Positions 54,458 through 63,781 are shown, counted from the stretch's first letter. The stretch: DNA of 64,000 nucleotides from Deferribacter thermophilus (GCF_049472675.1 NZ_JAPNXM010000001.1:186001-250000), one strand, 5' to 3'. The notes: generated by a model from the letters alone, not told the origin. Made by a program: numbers and translations.

Positions 54458-55186
54458 TTATCTCTCCCATTTTTCTTTATATTCTTTACCAAGATAAGCT
54501 CTTAATAATTCATTATCACTTAATAATTCTTGACTTTTTCCTTGTAAAACCACTGCTCCATTTTCTAATACATAACTTCTATCAGAATATTTAAGTGCTA
54601 TTTTAGCGTTTTGCTCTACCAAAAATATTGTCAACCCATATTTTTTTAAGAGGTGAAGTTTTTTATATAATTCTGAAACTATCTTAGGTGCAAGCCCCAT
54701 AGATGGTTCGTCCATTAGAATTATTTTTGGAGATAACATAAGTGCTCTGCCAATGGCAAGCATTTGCTGCTCACCACCTGATAACATTCCAGCTAACTGT
54801 TTTCTTCTTTCTTTTAAAACAGGGAAAAAATCAAATACATTTTGCATATTTTCTTTTATTTTAGAGCTATTTTTTAAGATAAAAGCGCCCATCTCAAGAT
54901 TTTCTTCTACAGTCATGTCTGTAAAAACTCTTCTACCTTCAGGTACATAACCTATACCTAATGATACAATTTTTTCAGTTGGATAATTACTAATATCTAT
55001 GGTATCAAAAAAGACTTGACCAGATTTATTTGTTATATGCCCCATGATTGAGTTTAAAAGGGTAGTTTTACCAGCTCCGTTTGATCCTATCAAAGAGACA
55101 AATTCCCCTTTTTTGACATGTAAAGAAACATTTGTTAATGCCCTGATTTTGCCGTAAAAAGCAGAAAGGGAAACAGTTTTAAGCAT
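54458..55186 (-). CDS. livF: Liv-type ABC transporter ATPase LivF (second set)
   Basis: A 242-aa ATPase: Walker A GSNGAGKTT, signature MLSGGEQQMLAIGRALM, Walker B IILMDEPSMGLAP, H-loop FLVEQNAK. The start at 55186 is chosen for its spacing from GGTGATG; 55192 is possible. It overlaps livG by 8 bp. This set differs in sequence from the livKHMGF copy at 10786-15272 and sits between two paaK genes. Confidence 0.93.
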   Translation of the reverse strand: MLKTVSLSAFYGKIRALTNVSLHVKKGEFVSLIGSNGAGKTTLLNSIMGHITNKSGQVFFDTIDISNYPTEKIVSLGIGYVPEGRRVFTDMTVEENLEMGAFILKNSSKIKENMQNVFDFFPVLKERRKQLAGMLSGGEQQMLAIGRALMLSPKIILMDEPSMGLAPKIVSELYKKLHLLKKYGLTIFLVEQNAKIALKYSDRSYVLENGAVVLQGKSQELLSDNELLRAYLGKEYKEKWER

Positions 55187-55934
55187 CTTCATCACCCAAA
55201 TAAGCTTTTAATACATCTGGGTTATTTCGAACTGTCCTAAATTCTCCTTGGGCTATTATTTTACCGAAATTTAGACAATAAACATATGTTGCAAGATTAG
55301 ATATAAAATTCATATCATGTTCTACCATTAAGATTGTTATCCCTTTTTTATTTAGCTCTGAAATAATTGACTCCATTTTTTCCTTTTCAAAACTGTTTAG
55401 ACCTGCTGCAGGCTCATCTAACAGTAAAAGTTTTGGTTTTGCAAGATATGCTCTTGCTAACTCTAAAAGTTTTAACACTCCGTATGGAGACTCTTCAGGT
55501 GTTTTATTAGCCCAATCTGAAATGCCAAAAAATTCTAAAGTTTCCTCTAAAATATTATTTAATTTATTTCTATATGTTCTATCTAACCTAAATAAGTTTA
55601 ATAAGTAATATTTATTTAAATCTTTTTTTAATAGTCCTAATAATAGATTTTCTTTTATGCTCAACTCTTTGATAACTTTTAAATTTTGAAAAGTCCTGAC
55701 AATTCCCTTAAAAAATATTTTATTAGGGGGTAGTCCCGTAATGTTATTGTTTTCAAAAATTATTTTGCCTGATGTGGGTTTTAAAAATCCAGTAATTATA
55801 TTGAATAAAGTTGTTTTACCTGCACCATTAGGACCAATTAATGCTGTTATACTCTTATCTTTTATTTCTATATTTACATTATCTAAAGCTTTTAAACCAC
55901 CAAAATTTATTGATACATTATTAGTTTTGAGCAA
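55179..55934 (-). CDS. livG: Liv-type ABC transporter ATPase LivG (second set)
   Basis: A 251-aa ATPase: Walker A GPNGAGKTT, signature-like ESPYGVLKLLELARA, Walker B LLLLDEPAAGLN, H-loop MVEHDMN. It overlaps livM upstream by 14 bp and livF by 8 bp. Confidence 0.94.
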   Translation of the reverse strand: MLKTNNVSINFGGLKALDNVNIEIKDKSITALIGPNGAGKTTLFNIITGFLKPTSGKIIFENNNITGLPPNKIFFKGIVRTFQNLKVIKELSIKENLLLGLLKKDLNKYYLLNLFRLDRTYRNKLNNILEETLEFFGISDWANKTPEESPYGVLKLLELARAYLAKPKLLLLDEPAAGLNSFEKEKMESIISELNKKGITILMVEHDMNFISNLATYVYCLNFGKIIAQGEFRTVRNNPDVLKAYLGDEDA

Positions 55935-56856
55935 TTTTTAACCTCTTAAAAAAACCTGCAATACCATAAGGGAAGAAAATTATACATAGTGCCAATATCC
56001 CACCATATATTAAAATTTCAAAATCTTCAAATGAAGCAAAAACCTCTGGAATTAGAGAAATTATAATTGCTCCTATGACACCACCATAAGTTGATCCAAG
56101 ACCACCAATAATTACCATAGCAAGAATTTCAATTGAATAATTAATCCCTATTGATGTTGGACTGATAAACTGGCTGTAAAAAGCATAAAAAGAGCCAATA
56201 ATTGAAGAATAAGCTGCAATAGATGCGAAGAGTAACATTTTCTCTTTGTGATAGTTTATACCAAAAGCACTTGAAGCATGCTCAGATTCTCTAATAAATC
56301 TAAAATCATAACTTAAAAATGATTTATCGAATAATTCTAAAAAAACTAATGTTAAAAGATATAAAAATGCAAACAACATATAATTTTTGATTTCAGTATC
56401 AAATTCAAAACCAAAAATTGAAAAATATGGGATTCCTATAAGCCCAGAAGGCCCACCAGTAAAAAAATCCAACTCATTTGCTAGCACATAAACTATCATA
56501 CCAAAACCGATTGTTGCCATAGCTAAATAATGACCATGAAGTTTAAGGGTAGGGTAAGCAATAATTAAAGCAACTATAAAGGTAACAAAAGCTCCGATTA
56601 AAACGGTTATTATGGGTGAATATTGAAAGTGAACAGTCAATATCCCTGAGAGATATGCTCCTATCCCAAAAAAAGAGGCTTGGCATAGTGAAATTATCCC
56701 TGAATATCCTAAAAGGATATTTAAGCCTGAAGCGAGCATTGCATTGATTAAAATATATGTGACAAGCCCAATATAATAGTCGTTTTTGAGAAATATTGCT
56801 ATTAAAATTACGATAAAAAAATTAATTAAGATAAATAGTTTATTGGTTTTATTCAT
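55921..56856 (-). CDS. livM: Liv-type ABC transporter permease LivM (second set)
   Basis: A 311-aa permease. LLGYSGIISLCQASFFGIGAYLSG and GGPSGLIGIP are family signatures; the ATPase-contact loop is SSAFGINYHKEKMLLF. About nine membrane segments. ATGA overlap with livH upstream. Confidence 0.93.
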   Translation of the reverse strand: MNKTNKLFILINFFIVILIAIFLKNDYYIGLVTYILINAMLASGLNILLGYSGIISLCQASFFGIGAYLSGILTVHFQYSPIITVLIGAFVTFIVALIIAYPTLKLHGHYLAMATIGFGMIVYVLANELDFFTGGPSGLIGIPYFSIFGFEFDTEIKNYMLFAFLYLLTLVFLELFDKSFLSYDFRFIRESEHASSAFGINYHKEKMLLFASIAAYSSIIGSFYAFYSQFISPTSIGINYSIEILAMVIIGGLGSTYGGVIGAIIISLIPEVFASFEDFEILIYGGILALCIIFFPYGIAGFFKRLKIAQN

Positions 56857-57716
56857 ACTCTATCAGCCTTCTTTTTCCCAAAAATTCCATTTGGAAAAGA
56901 GAATAAAACTAATAGTAAGACTAAAAAAGCAAAAGCATCCTTAAATCCTGAAGGGAATATTAATGCAAAAAAGCTCTCTAATATTGCTAGTAAATAACCT
57001 CCTATAATAGCTCCAGTAAAACTTCCAAAACCACCTAATACAGCTGCTGAAAACCCTTTTAAGCCACTCATTATTCCATCATTGTAAGTAACAAAGGTAA
57101 TTGGTGTAATTAGTATCCCTGCAATACCACCTAACGCTCCAGCGATAGCAAAGGATAGCATTTTTATGTTTTTAACATTTATTCCACAGTTTGCAGCTGC
57201 GTATGTATCAATTTGACATGCTCTAAAGGCTTTACCGTACTTATTGAATTTAAAGAAAGCTGAAAGGGAAAGAGCAATAATAATAGATATTATTATTACC
57301 ATTAAACTATTGGTTGTGATTACCCCTCCAGGAACATTTAAAGTTTTTTCTACAATATAGGGTTCGACTTTTAAAGAATCTCTCCCCCAAATTATCATTG
57401 CTAATCCTCTAAGGATAATAGCAATTGCTAAAGTTATAGTGATTAGATTAATTTCGTTTTTTAATTTTACCCTATTTAAAAATAGTTTTTCAGAAATAAT
57501 TCCCAGAATAAATGATAAAATTATTGTTAATATAAAAGATAATAGCATTGGTACATTAAATAAAGATAAGGTGGTATAAATTAACATACCACCTATCATC
57601 ACAAACTCACCTTGAGCAAAATTTACAATACCTGTGGTATTGTAAATTATATTAAAACCTATTGCTACAAGTACATATATACTACCTGTTGTTAAACCAG
57701 AATATAAAAACTGCAT
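56853..57716 (-). CDS. livH: Liv-type ABC transporter permease LivH (second set)
   Basis: A 287-aa permease: GLTTGSIYVLVAIGFNIIY and GIVNFAQGEFVMIGG are hallmarks, with GGFGSFTGAIIGG in the C-terminal half. It follows livK by 21 bp. Confidence 0.93.
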   Translation of the reverse strand: MQFLYSGLTTGSIYVLVAIGFNIIYNTTGIVNFAQGEFVMIGGMLIYTTLSLFNVPMLLSFILTIILSFILGIISEKLFLNRVKLKNEINLITITLAIAIILRGLAMIIWGRDSLKVEPYIVEKTLNVPGGVITTNSLMVIIISIIIALSLSAFFKFNKYGKAFRACQIDTYAAANCGINVKNIKMLSFAIAGALGGIAGILITPITFVTYNDGIMSGLKGFSAAVLGGFGSFTGAIIGGYLLAILESFFALIFPSGFKDAFAFLVLLLVLFSFPNGIFGKKKADRV

Positions 57717-57737
57717 TGCTTTATTTAAATTGTGTAT

Positions 57738-58859
57738 TTATTTAATTAGTTTCCAATTCCCTTTTTCAATCTTTACCATTATGAACGCATCTTTACTTAG
57801 CCCATTATGATCATTTTCTGAAAAATTGAATTCACCATAAGTACCTAAATGATTTTTAATTGATTCTATCCCTTTTATGATTGAGTTTGCATCTTTGCCG
57901 TTGTTTCTTAATACTTTCACAAGTATGTGAATAGCATCATAAGCGTGTCCGCCAAATGTAGATACAGGGGAATGAAAAGTATTTTCATATTCGCTTTTAT
58001 AACTTAAAAGTAATTTCTTAAACTTGTCAGTATCATCTAATTGATCAGCAACTATTAATCTTCCTGCAGGGAAGATTATACCATTTGCGGCATCACCAGC
58101 TAATTCAATAAATTTTTTAGAAGCAACCCCATGGCTCATGATTAGTAATGATTTTAACCCTAACTCTTTAAAGTTTTTTGCAATAATTGCTGGTGCAGGC
58201 CCAACCCCCCAACAAATAATAGCATCAGGATTTTTTTCTGCAATTTTGCTTAATTGGCTTTTCATATCTTTATCTGTATCTTTAAACTTTTCGTCAGCAA
58301 CAATATTTAGCCCCATTTTTTTAGCTAATCTAATTAGAGCTTCTCTTCCTGAATATCCAAAACCGTTTTGAGCTGTTAAAATTGCTATATTTTTTAAACC
58401 TTTATTAATGAGATATTCATAAATCTTTTCTACTGCATGACCGTCTGAAGGAGCAACTTTAAAAACTTCTTTATAAAGAGGATTAATTATTTTATCACTA
58501 GAAGCACAGCTTATTACAGGTATATGAAATTTTTTTGCTAGATCTTTAATTGCCAATGTTGAACCACTCCTTGTAGGACCAATTACAGCAATTACCTTGT
58601 CTTTATTAACAAGTCTTAGAAATTTTTTTCTAGTTTCAGCATCGTTGCCTTTTGTGTCATAAATATATAATTTAATTTTTTCTCCATTAATACCACCAGA
58701 TTTATTAATTTTTTCTACTTCCATTTCTAAAGTATTTTTTTCAGGTAAACCCAAAAATGATGCTGGACCGCTTACAGAAAATAGTGCTCCGATTTTTATA
58801 TCTGCAAAAAGAACAATTGGGGTTACTGTAAACACTAGTAAAAACAAAAGTTTTTTCAT
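57738..58859 (-). CDS. livK: Liv-type periplasmic binding protein (second set)
   Basis: A 373-aa type 1 periplasmic binding protein with a signal peptide of about 19 residues (MKKLLFLLVFTVTPIVLFA) ahead of DIKIGALFSVSGPASFLG. ISCASSDKIINP and FPAGRLIVAD follow. Its setting between two phenylacetate-CoA ligases and an ACT protein suggests an aromatic acid or aromatic amino acid ligand over Leu/Ile/Val; this is inference. Confidence 0.9.
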   Translation of the reverse strand: MKKLLFLLVFTVTPIVLFADIKIGALFSVSGPASFLGLPEKNTLEMEVEKINKSGGINGEKIKLYIYDTKGNDAETRKKFLRLVNKDKVIAVIGPTRSGSTLAIKDLAKKFHIPVISCASSDKIINPLYKEVFKVAPSDGHAVEKIYEYLINKGLKNIAILTAQNGFGYSGREALIRLAKKMGLNIVADEKFKDTDKDMKSQLSKIAEKNPDAIICWGVGPAPAIIAKNFKELGLKSLLIMSHGVASKKFIELAGDAANGIIFPAGRLIVADQLDDTDKFKKLLLSYKSEYENTFHSPVSTFGGHAYDAIHILVKVLRNNGKDANSIIKGIESIKNHLGTYGEFNFSENDHNGLSKDAFIMVKIEKGNWKLIK

Positions 58860-58869
58860 TTTTCACCTC

Positions 58870-59301
58870 TTATAATCTATATATTTCTTCACCCTTTATT
58901 GTTTTAATTCCATTTTTATTTAGGGTTTCTATTGCTTTATCAGTTTCATCAAAACGGAAAATCATAATTGCTTCTTCACCACTTCTTTCTACAAAAGCAT
59001 ACATGTATTCTACATTAATATTGTTATCTTTTAAAATTTTAAGAATATGTGCTAATCCTCCTGGTTGATCAGGTACCTCAACAGCAATGACTTCTGTTTT
59101 GCCAACAGTAAAATCGTTTTCTTTTAAAATTTTAAATGCCTTTTCGGGATCATTTACTATAAGTCTCAAAATTCCAAAATCTGATGTGTCGGCAAGTGAT
59201 AATGCTCTTATATTTATATTGTTTTCTCCTAAGATATTACATACTTCCCACAATCTTCCTGATTGGTTTTCTATAAAAATGGAGATTTGGGTTATTTTCA
59301 T
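58870..59301 (-). CDS. Tandem ACT-domain protein
   Basis: A 143-aa protein with two ACT domains: ISIFIENQSGRLWEVCNILGENNINIRAL (1-70) and VEVPDQPGGLAHILKILKDNNINVEYMY (70-143). ACT domains bind small ligands, often amino acids. Proteins of this form commonly sit beside phenylacetate-CoA ligase and indolepyruvate:ferredoxin oxidoreductase genes in anaerobes. It follows paaK by 9 bp and precedes livK by 10 bp. It may act as an aromatic amino acid sensor. Confidence 0.9.
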   Translation of the reverse strand: MKITQISIFIENQSGRLWEVCNILGENNINIRALSLADTSDFGILRLIVNDPEKAFKILKENDFTVGKTEVIAVEVPDQPGGLAHILKILKDNNINVEYMYAFVERSGEEAIMIFRFDETDKAIETLNKNGIKTIKGEEIYRL

Positions 59302-59310
59302 ATTTACCTC

Positions 59311-60612
59311 CTACAGGGATCTTTTATCAATTACTCTTTTAGCTTTCCCCTGACTTCTTTCTATGGTTTTTGGTTCAACTAATCTAACTTTAGCCGTTAT
59401 ACCAATCATCTCTTTAATATTTTTTTCTATAGCTTTTTCTAATTCTTGCAATCTTTTAATTTCATCGGAAAAAAACTCTTCATTTACTTCAACGAGTACC
59501 TCGAGTGTATCAAGATTATTTTCTCTATCAACAACGATAAGATAATGTGGAAGAATACCTTTTGTTTCCATTAAAATGGATTCTATTTGTGAAGGAAATA
59601 CATTTACACCCCTAATAATCAACATGTCATCACTTCTACCCATTACTTTTTCCATTCTTACGAAAGTCCTACCGCAAATGCAAGGCTCTTTTATTAATCT
59701 TGTTATATCTCTTGTTCTATATCTAATTAGTGGTATTGCTTCTTTAGTAATTGTTGTAAAAACTATTTCCCCTTTTTCTCCGTATGGCAGCTGTTCTCCA
59801 GTTTCGGGATCTATAATTTCAACCAAGAAATGATCTTCATTAATATGCATACCATTTTTAGCTTCGATACATTCAAAGGCAACGCCAGGCCCAATAACCT
59901 CACTTAAACCATAAATATCTATAGCGTCAATCCCCCATTTTTCCTCAATCTCTTTTCTCATTTCATTTGTCCATGGTTCTGCACCAAAAACCCCAACTCT
60001 AACTGGAAGCTTTTTGAGATCAACCCCCATCTCTTCTGCTACTTCATATAGATTTAGAGCGTATGAAGGGGTACAGGAAATAGCAGTAGTCCCAAAATCT
60101 TGCATAATCATTATCTGTTTTTTAGAATTACCACCTGATATAGGTATGACGGATGCTCCTATAAGTTCTGCACCGTAATGTGCTCCAAGACCACCTGTAA
60201 AAAGACCATAACCATAAGCATTCTGAAGTATATCACCTTTTCCAACTCCAGCTGCGTAAAAAGTCCTGGCCATAAGCTCAGCCCAGGTTTTTATATCTCT
60301 GCGTGTATAACCAACAACTGTAGGTTTACCAGTAGTACCACTAGAGGCATGTATTCTTACTACCTGTTCTTTAGGTACAGCAAACAAACCAAAAGGGTAA
60401 TTGTCTCTTAAATCTTGCTTTGTGGTAAAAGGGAGCTTCTTTAGATCTGATAATGATTTTATATCCTCTGGTTTGACACCTGCTTCATCTAACTTTTTAC
60501 GATAAAAAGGTACTGTAGCATAAACCTTTTCTACTAAATGCTGTAATCTTTTTAATTGAAGAGCTTCCAAGGCTTCACGAGGTAAAGTTTCATATTCTTC
60601 ATTCCAGATCAT
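59311..60612 (-). CDS. paaK: Phenylacetate-CoA ligase (second copy)
   Basis: A 433-aa AMP-forming ligase. SSGTTGKPTVVGYTRRD, YGLSEVIGPGVAFEC, YRTRDITRLIKEPCICGRT and KAKRVIDKRSL match the copy at 53155-54456. First gene of the module, under a promoter and palindromic operator. It activates aryl acids formed from amino acid oxidation. Whether the two copies differ in substrate cannot be told. Confidence 0.94.
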   Translation of the reverse strand: MIWNEEYETLPREALEALQLKRLQHLVEKVYATVPFYRKKLDEAGVKPEDIKSLSDLKKLPFTTKQDLRDNYPFGLFAVPKEQVVRIHASSGTTGKPTVVGYTRRDIKTWAELMARTFYAAGVGKGDILQNAYGYGLFTGGLGAHYGAELIGASVIPISGGNSKKQIMIMQDFGTTAISCTPSYALNLYEVAEEMGVDLKKLPVRVGVFGAEPWTNEMRKEIEEKWGIDAIDIYGLSEVIGPGVAFECIEAKNGMHINEDHFLVEIIDPETGEQLPYGEKGEIVFTTITKEAIPLIRYRTRDITRLIKEPCICGRTFVRMEKVMGRSDDMLIIRGVNVFPSQIESILMETKGILPHYLIVVDRENNLDTLEVLVEVNEEFFSDEIKRLQELEKAIEKNIKEMIGITAKVRLVEPKTIERSQGKAKRVIDKRSL

Positions 60613-60631
60613 TGCAAACCCCTGCGAGTTT

Positions 60632-60647
60632 ATTTAACCGGTTAAAT
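60632..60647. promoter_or_regulatory. Palindromic operator before paaK/ACT/liv
   Basis: ATTTAACCGGTTAAAT is a perfect 16-bp palindrome overlapping the -10 box and start site of the module promoter. The divergently placed or neighbouring XRE-cupin regulator (60695-61255) is the obvious candidate binder. Confidence 0.65.
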
Positions 60648-60674
60648 AGTAGCAAAAAGATGTTTTGAAGTCAA
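60646..60674 (-). promoter_or_regulatory. Promoter of the paaK-ACT-liv module
   Basis: Minus strand TTGACT (60669-60674), 17 bp, TACTAT (60646-60651), 34 bp before the paaK ATG. Confidence 0.75.
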
Positions 60675-60694
60675 ATATAATTTAACTTTGTTTA

Positions 60695-61255
60695 TTACTT
60701 TGGAAGATAAACCCAGAGAACCTTTGCAGTTGAGCTGGAGATATTTTTTACTTTGTGCTTTTTGTTAGAGTAAAAGTAAAAATAATTTCCTGATGTAATT
60801 ATATGTTTTTCATTATCTAATGTTAATTCAATTTCCCCATTCAAAACATAACCGAATTCTTCCCCTTCATGTTTAATTTCTTGTTGATATCCACCATAAG
60901 GGGGGATTTCGACAAGATAGGTTTTCATTTTCAATAGTGGGTTTTTTATTAGTAAATAAAGGTTATAGAACCCTTTTTTTGAATAAATTAATTCTGCATC
61001 ATTTTTAAAATCAAAACTTTCTTTATTTAGGTGTATATTTTTTTCGTCTTCTTCTAATAAGTCTGAAATTGTTACATTAAAGAAATTAGTGATAGCCTTA
61101 AGTGTTGCCATTGAGGGGATTGCTTTACCGTTTTCAATCATTGATAAATAGCTTTTGGTTTTACCTATAACTTTTGCAAGTTGATTTAAACTGTAGCCTT
61201 GAGATTTTCTAAGATTTCTTAATTTTTCGCCTAAGATATTATTTTTGGTACTCAT
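60695..61255 (-). CDS. XRE-cupin transcriptional regulator
   Basis: A 186-aa protein. The N-terminal HTH (residues about 8-65) has LRNLRKSQGYSLNQLAKVIGKTKSYLSMIENG. The C-terminal cupin domain (about 110-185) has HEGEEFGYVLNGEIELTL and KKHKVKNIS. Such regulators sense small acids or amines. It is directly upstream of paaK and likely controls that module. The ATG lies just past the hup terminator, with no Shine-Dalgarno. Confidence 0.9.
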   Translation of the reverse strand: MSTKNNILGEKLRNLRKSQGYSLNQLAKVIGKTKSYLSMIENGKAIPSMATLKAITNFFNVTISDLLEEDEKNIHLNKESFDFKNDAELIYSKKGFYNLYLLIKNPLLKMKTYLVEIPPYGGYQQEIKHEGEEFGYVLNGEIELTLDNEKHIITSGNYFYFYSNKKHKVKNISSSTAKVLWVYLPK

Positions 61256-61265
61256 AATAAAAAAA

Positions 61266-61285
61266 CGGCTTCTTTATAGAAGCCG
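61266..61285 (-). terminator. hup terminator
   Basis: A perfect 7-bp stem CGGCTTC / GAAGCCG with loop TTTATA (plus strand reading), followed on the minus strand by TTTTTTTATT, just before the regulator's ATG. Confidence 0.85.
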
Positions 61286-61286
61286 C

Positions 61287-61559
61287 TTATTTAACAGAAT
61301 CTTTTAATAATTTACCTGCGGAAAATTTTGGTGTTTTTGTAGCAGGTATAGTAATTTCCTCACCAGTTTGAGGGTTTCTCCCTTTTCTTTCTTTTCTTTC
61401 GCTAACAGAGAAAGTACCAAAACCAACCAAAGTAACTTTGTCTCCAGCTTTTAAAGCTTCAATTACAGCTTCTTCAAATGCTGCTAATGCTCTTTCTGCT
61501 TCGCTCTTTTTAAGGCCTGCTTTAGAAGCGATTTTTTCAATCAATTCCCTTTTGTTCAC
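61287..61559 (-). CDS. hup: HU-family DNA-binding protein
   Basis: A 90-aa nucleoid protein starting with GTG at 61559, right after AGGAGG. The first residues are NKRELIEKIASKAGL. The DNA-binding arm segment is GFGTFSVSERKERKGRNPQTGEEI. The frame extends upstream to 61598, but that would give an atypical 103-aa protein. It compacts and bends DNA. Terminator directly downstream. Confidence 0.95.
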   Translation of the reverse strand: MNKRELIEKIASKAGLKKSEAERALAAFEEAVIEALKAGDKVTLVGFGTFSVSERKERKGRNPQTGEEITIPATKTPKFSAGKLLKDSVK

Positions 61560-61628
61560 GTTAACCTCCTGAAACTTATTATTTATTAATTGGTGCAAAC
61601 ACCCTTATATATTAGATTTAATTAGATT

Positions 61629-62459
61629 TCAAATAAAAATTAGTATTTCTCTTATAATTTTTGCAGCAACTATTGATGATACCATAGAATTATCGTAGTG
61701 TGGAGATAGTTCCACAATATCACATCCTACAATATTTAAATTTTTAAGCTTAAGTAGCTTATTTATAAGATTATTAAAACTCCACCCTCCAGGTTCTGGG
61801 GTGCCAGTGCCGGGGAAAATAGATGGATCTAATATATCTAGATCAAGAGTAATATAAACAGGTTTATCATCGATTATTGATTTAATTTTATCTATTGATC
61901 TGTTTAAAAGGTTATATTTTCTAATTATATCATATTCTTCTTTTGTACCACTTCTGATACCAAATTGAAAAATTTTGTTAAAGCCAACTATTTCTGCAGC
62001 TCTTCTAATAACGGTAGCATGAGATAATTTTTCACCTAAATAGTCATCTCTCAAATCTGCATGAGCATCAAAGTGAATTATGTATAATTCATTATATTTT
62101 TTTAAATAACTTTTAATGATTGGCAATGTTATTAAGTGTTCTCCGCCAATAGAAACCACTTTTTTGTTAATTTTTAAAAAGTTATCTATATGTGATTCAA
62201 TTTTGTCTAAAATGATGTTTTTTTCACCAAAGGGAAGTTCTAAATCCCCTACATCGCATATTTGTTTATTTTCTAAATCATCATTTTGATAAGGTGAGTA
62301 TGTTTCTAAACCATAAGAAACTTTTCTGATTTCATCTGGTGCAAATCTAGAACCAGGTCTAAAACTGCTAGTACCATCATAAGGGATTCCAGTTAAAACG
62401 ATATTTGTTTCATTTAAATCAGTATTACAGCCTATAAAGCAATTAGAAATACTCTTCAT
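61629..62459 (-). CDS. speB: Agmatinase-family ureohydrolase
   Basis: A 276-aa arginase-fold enzyme. The Mn ligands are in GGEHLI, HFDAHADLRDDY and LDLDILDPSIFPGTGTPEPGG. It removes urea from agmatine to give putrescine, or from N1-aminopropylagmatine to give spermidine. It overlaps speE by 4 bp; the latter reaction is plausible in this cluster. Arginase activity is less likely from the motifs. Confidence 0.9.
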   Translation of the reverse strand: MKSISNCFIGCNTDLNETNIVLTGIPYDGTSSFRPGSRFAPDEIRKVSYGLETYSPYQNDDLENKQICDVGDLELPFGEKNIILDKIESHIDNFLKINKKVVSIGGEHLITLPIIKSYLKKYNELYIIHFDAHADLRDDYLGEKLSHATVIRRAAEIVGFNKIFQFGIRSGTKEEYDIIRKYNLLNRSIDKIKSIIDDKPVYITLDLDILDPSIFPGTGTPEPGGWSFNNLINKLLKLKNLNIVGCDIVELSPHYDNSMVSSIVAAKIIREILIFI

Positions 62460-63289
62460 ATCACTTTTTTAGCAAAGTTTGGTAGAGCAAAGCAAGACTT
62501 AATTATATCAGAATTAAAATATCTTAAAGACCCCTCTATAGCTTTTATATCATCAAACCTTACCTTTTCTAAAGGTTTGTATTTTTTAGAAGCAAAGGCA
62601 AATGCCCACATACCACTCGGATAAAATGGTACGAAAGATAAGTACATTGATACTATTGGAAAAACATTTTTTAAATTGTTAAACATATCCTTTTGAATAT
62701 CAAAATAGTAATAAGGGTTTTCTGCTTGAGCTACCATTATGCCATCTTCTTTTAAACAGTTAAATACAGATTGATAGAATTTTTGTTTGAATAACCCTTC
62801 TGCAAATCCTTCAGGATCTGTAGAATCTATAATAATTATATCAAACTTATTTGTATTTTCTTCAATGAATTTCACACCATCCTTATAAAGTAATTTAAGT
62901 TTTGGATTTTCAAACTCACTTGCAACATTTGGTAAGAACTCTTTAGAGATTTTAACAACCATTTCATCAATTTCACACATTATGCATTCTTCGATACATG
63001 AATGTCTTAAAACTTCTCTTGCAGTTCCACCATCACCACCGCCTATAATAAGAACCTTTTTAGGATTTGGATGATGAAATAGGGGGACATGAGCTATCAT
63101 CTCATGATAAGCAAACTCATGTGCTTCTGTTAGCATTATAATGTCATCTAATAAAAGTATTTTTCCAAGATGCTCTGATTCCAACACATCTATTTTTTGA
63201 AATTTTGATTTACCGCTAAAAAGTGTTTTTTTTATTTTAATTGATAAGGCTGTATCATTTTCATAATATTCTGTAAACCACAAATTCAT
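62456..63289 (-). CDS. speE: Polyamine aminopropyltransferase (spermidine synthase)
   Basis: A 277-aa enzyme. The decarboxylated-SAM site is IGGGDGGTAREVLRH and the Asp-rich site IIDSTDPEGFAEGLF. YHEMIAHVPLF and YYFDIQKDMF are conserved. It transfers aminopropyl from decarboxylated SAM to putrescine or agmatine. It lies 9 bp after speD and overlaps speB. Confidence 0.93.
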   Translation of the reverse strand: MNLWFTEYYENDTALSIKIKKTLFSGKSKFQKIDVLESEHLGKILLLDDIIMLTEAHEFAYHEMIAHVPLFHHPNPKKVLIIGGGDGGTAREVLRHSCIEECIMCEIDEMVVKISKEFLPNVASEFENPKLKLLYKDGVKFIEENTNKFDIIIIDSTDPEGFAEGLFKQKFYQSVFNCLKEDGIMVAQAENPYYYFDIQKDMFNNLKNVFPIVSMYLSFVPFYPSGMWAFAFASKKYKPLEKVRFDDIKAIEGSLRYFNSDIIKSCFALPNFAKKVI

Positions 63290-63298
63290 GCTTACCCC

Positions 63299-63694
63299 CT
63301 AAATAGACGCATTTTCTGGCTTATGACGAAGCTCACCTTGAATGTCGTTTAGTTGTCCTCTTTTCATCTCAATTGTAGAGGTGTGAGTAGATTTTAAAAT
63401 TTTCTTTAAATGATCAAAAGCTATCCATGGGTCAACTGTATCACCACATGTAAAAAGATCAACGGCGGCATATCCATATTCTGGCCATGTATGAATAGTT
63501 AAGTGAGATTCAGCTATAACAACTACTCCACTAACACCGTAAGGACTAAATGTATGAAAAACACTATTAATAATAGTTGCGCCACTTTTTAAAGCTGCAG
63601 TTTGCATCTCTTTATCTAAAAGGCTAGAATTATTTAAAACATCTCTATCACAACCGTAAAACTCTACAAGGATATGTTTTCCTAAAGCTTTCAT
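63299..63694 (-). CDS. speD: S-adenosylmethionine decarboxylase proenzyme
   Basis: A 131-aa proenzyme of the prokaryotic short class. Self-cleavage occurs before the Ser of AESHLTIHTWPEYGYAAVD, making a pyruvoyl group; TCGDTV follows, with the conserved Cys. The ATG at 63694 follows GGAGG; a Met at 63721 in frame lacks one. It supplies decarboxylated SAM to SpeE. First gene of speD-E-B. Confidence 0.95.
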   Translation of the reverse strand: MKALGKHILVEFYGCDRDVLNNSSLLDKEMQTAALKSGATIINSVFHTFSPYGVSGVVVIAESHLTIHTWPEYGYAAVDLFTCGDTVDPWIAFDHLKKILKSTHTSTIEMKRGQLNDIQGELRHKPENASI

Positions 63695-63752
63695 ATTTTC
63701 CTCCAAAAAAGAATGATACAAAACAAAAAATTAGATAATTCCAAGGTGATAA

Positions 63753-63781
63753 CTTATATGTAAAATAAATTTTATTGTCAA
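63753..63781 (-). promoter_or_regulatory. speDEB promoter
   Basis: Minus strand TTGACA (63776-63781), 17 bp, TATAAG (63753-63758), about 55 bp before speD. Confidence 0.75.
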
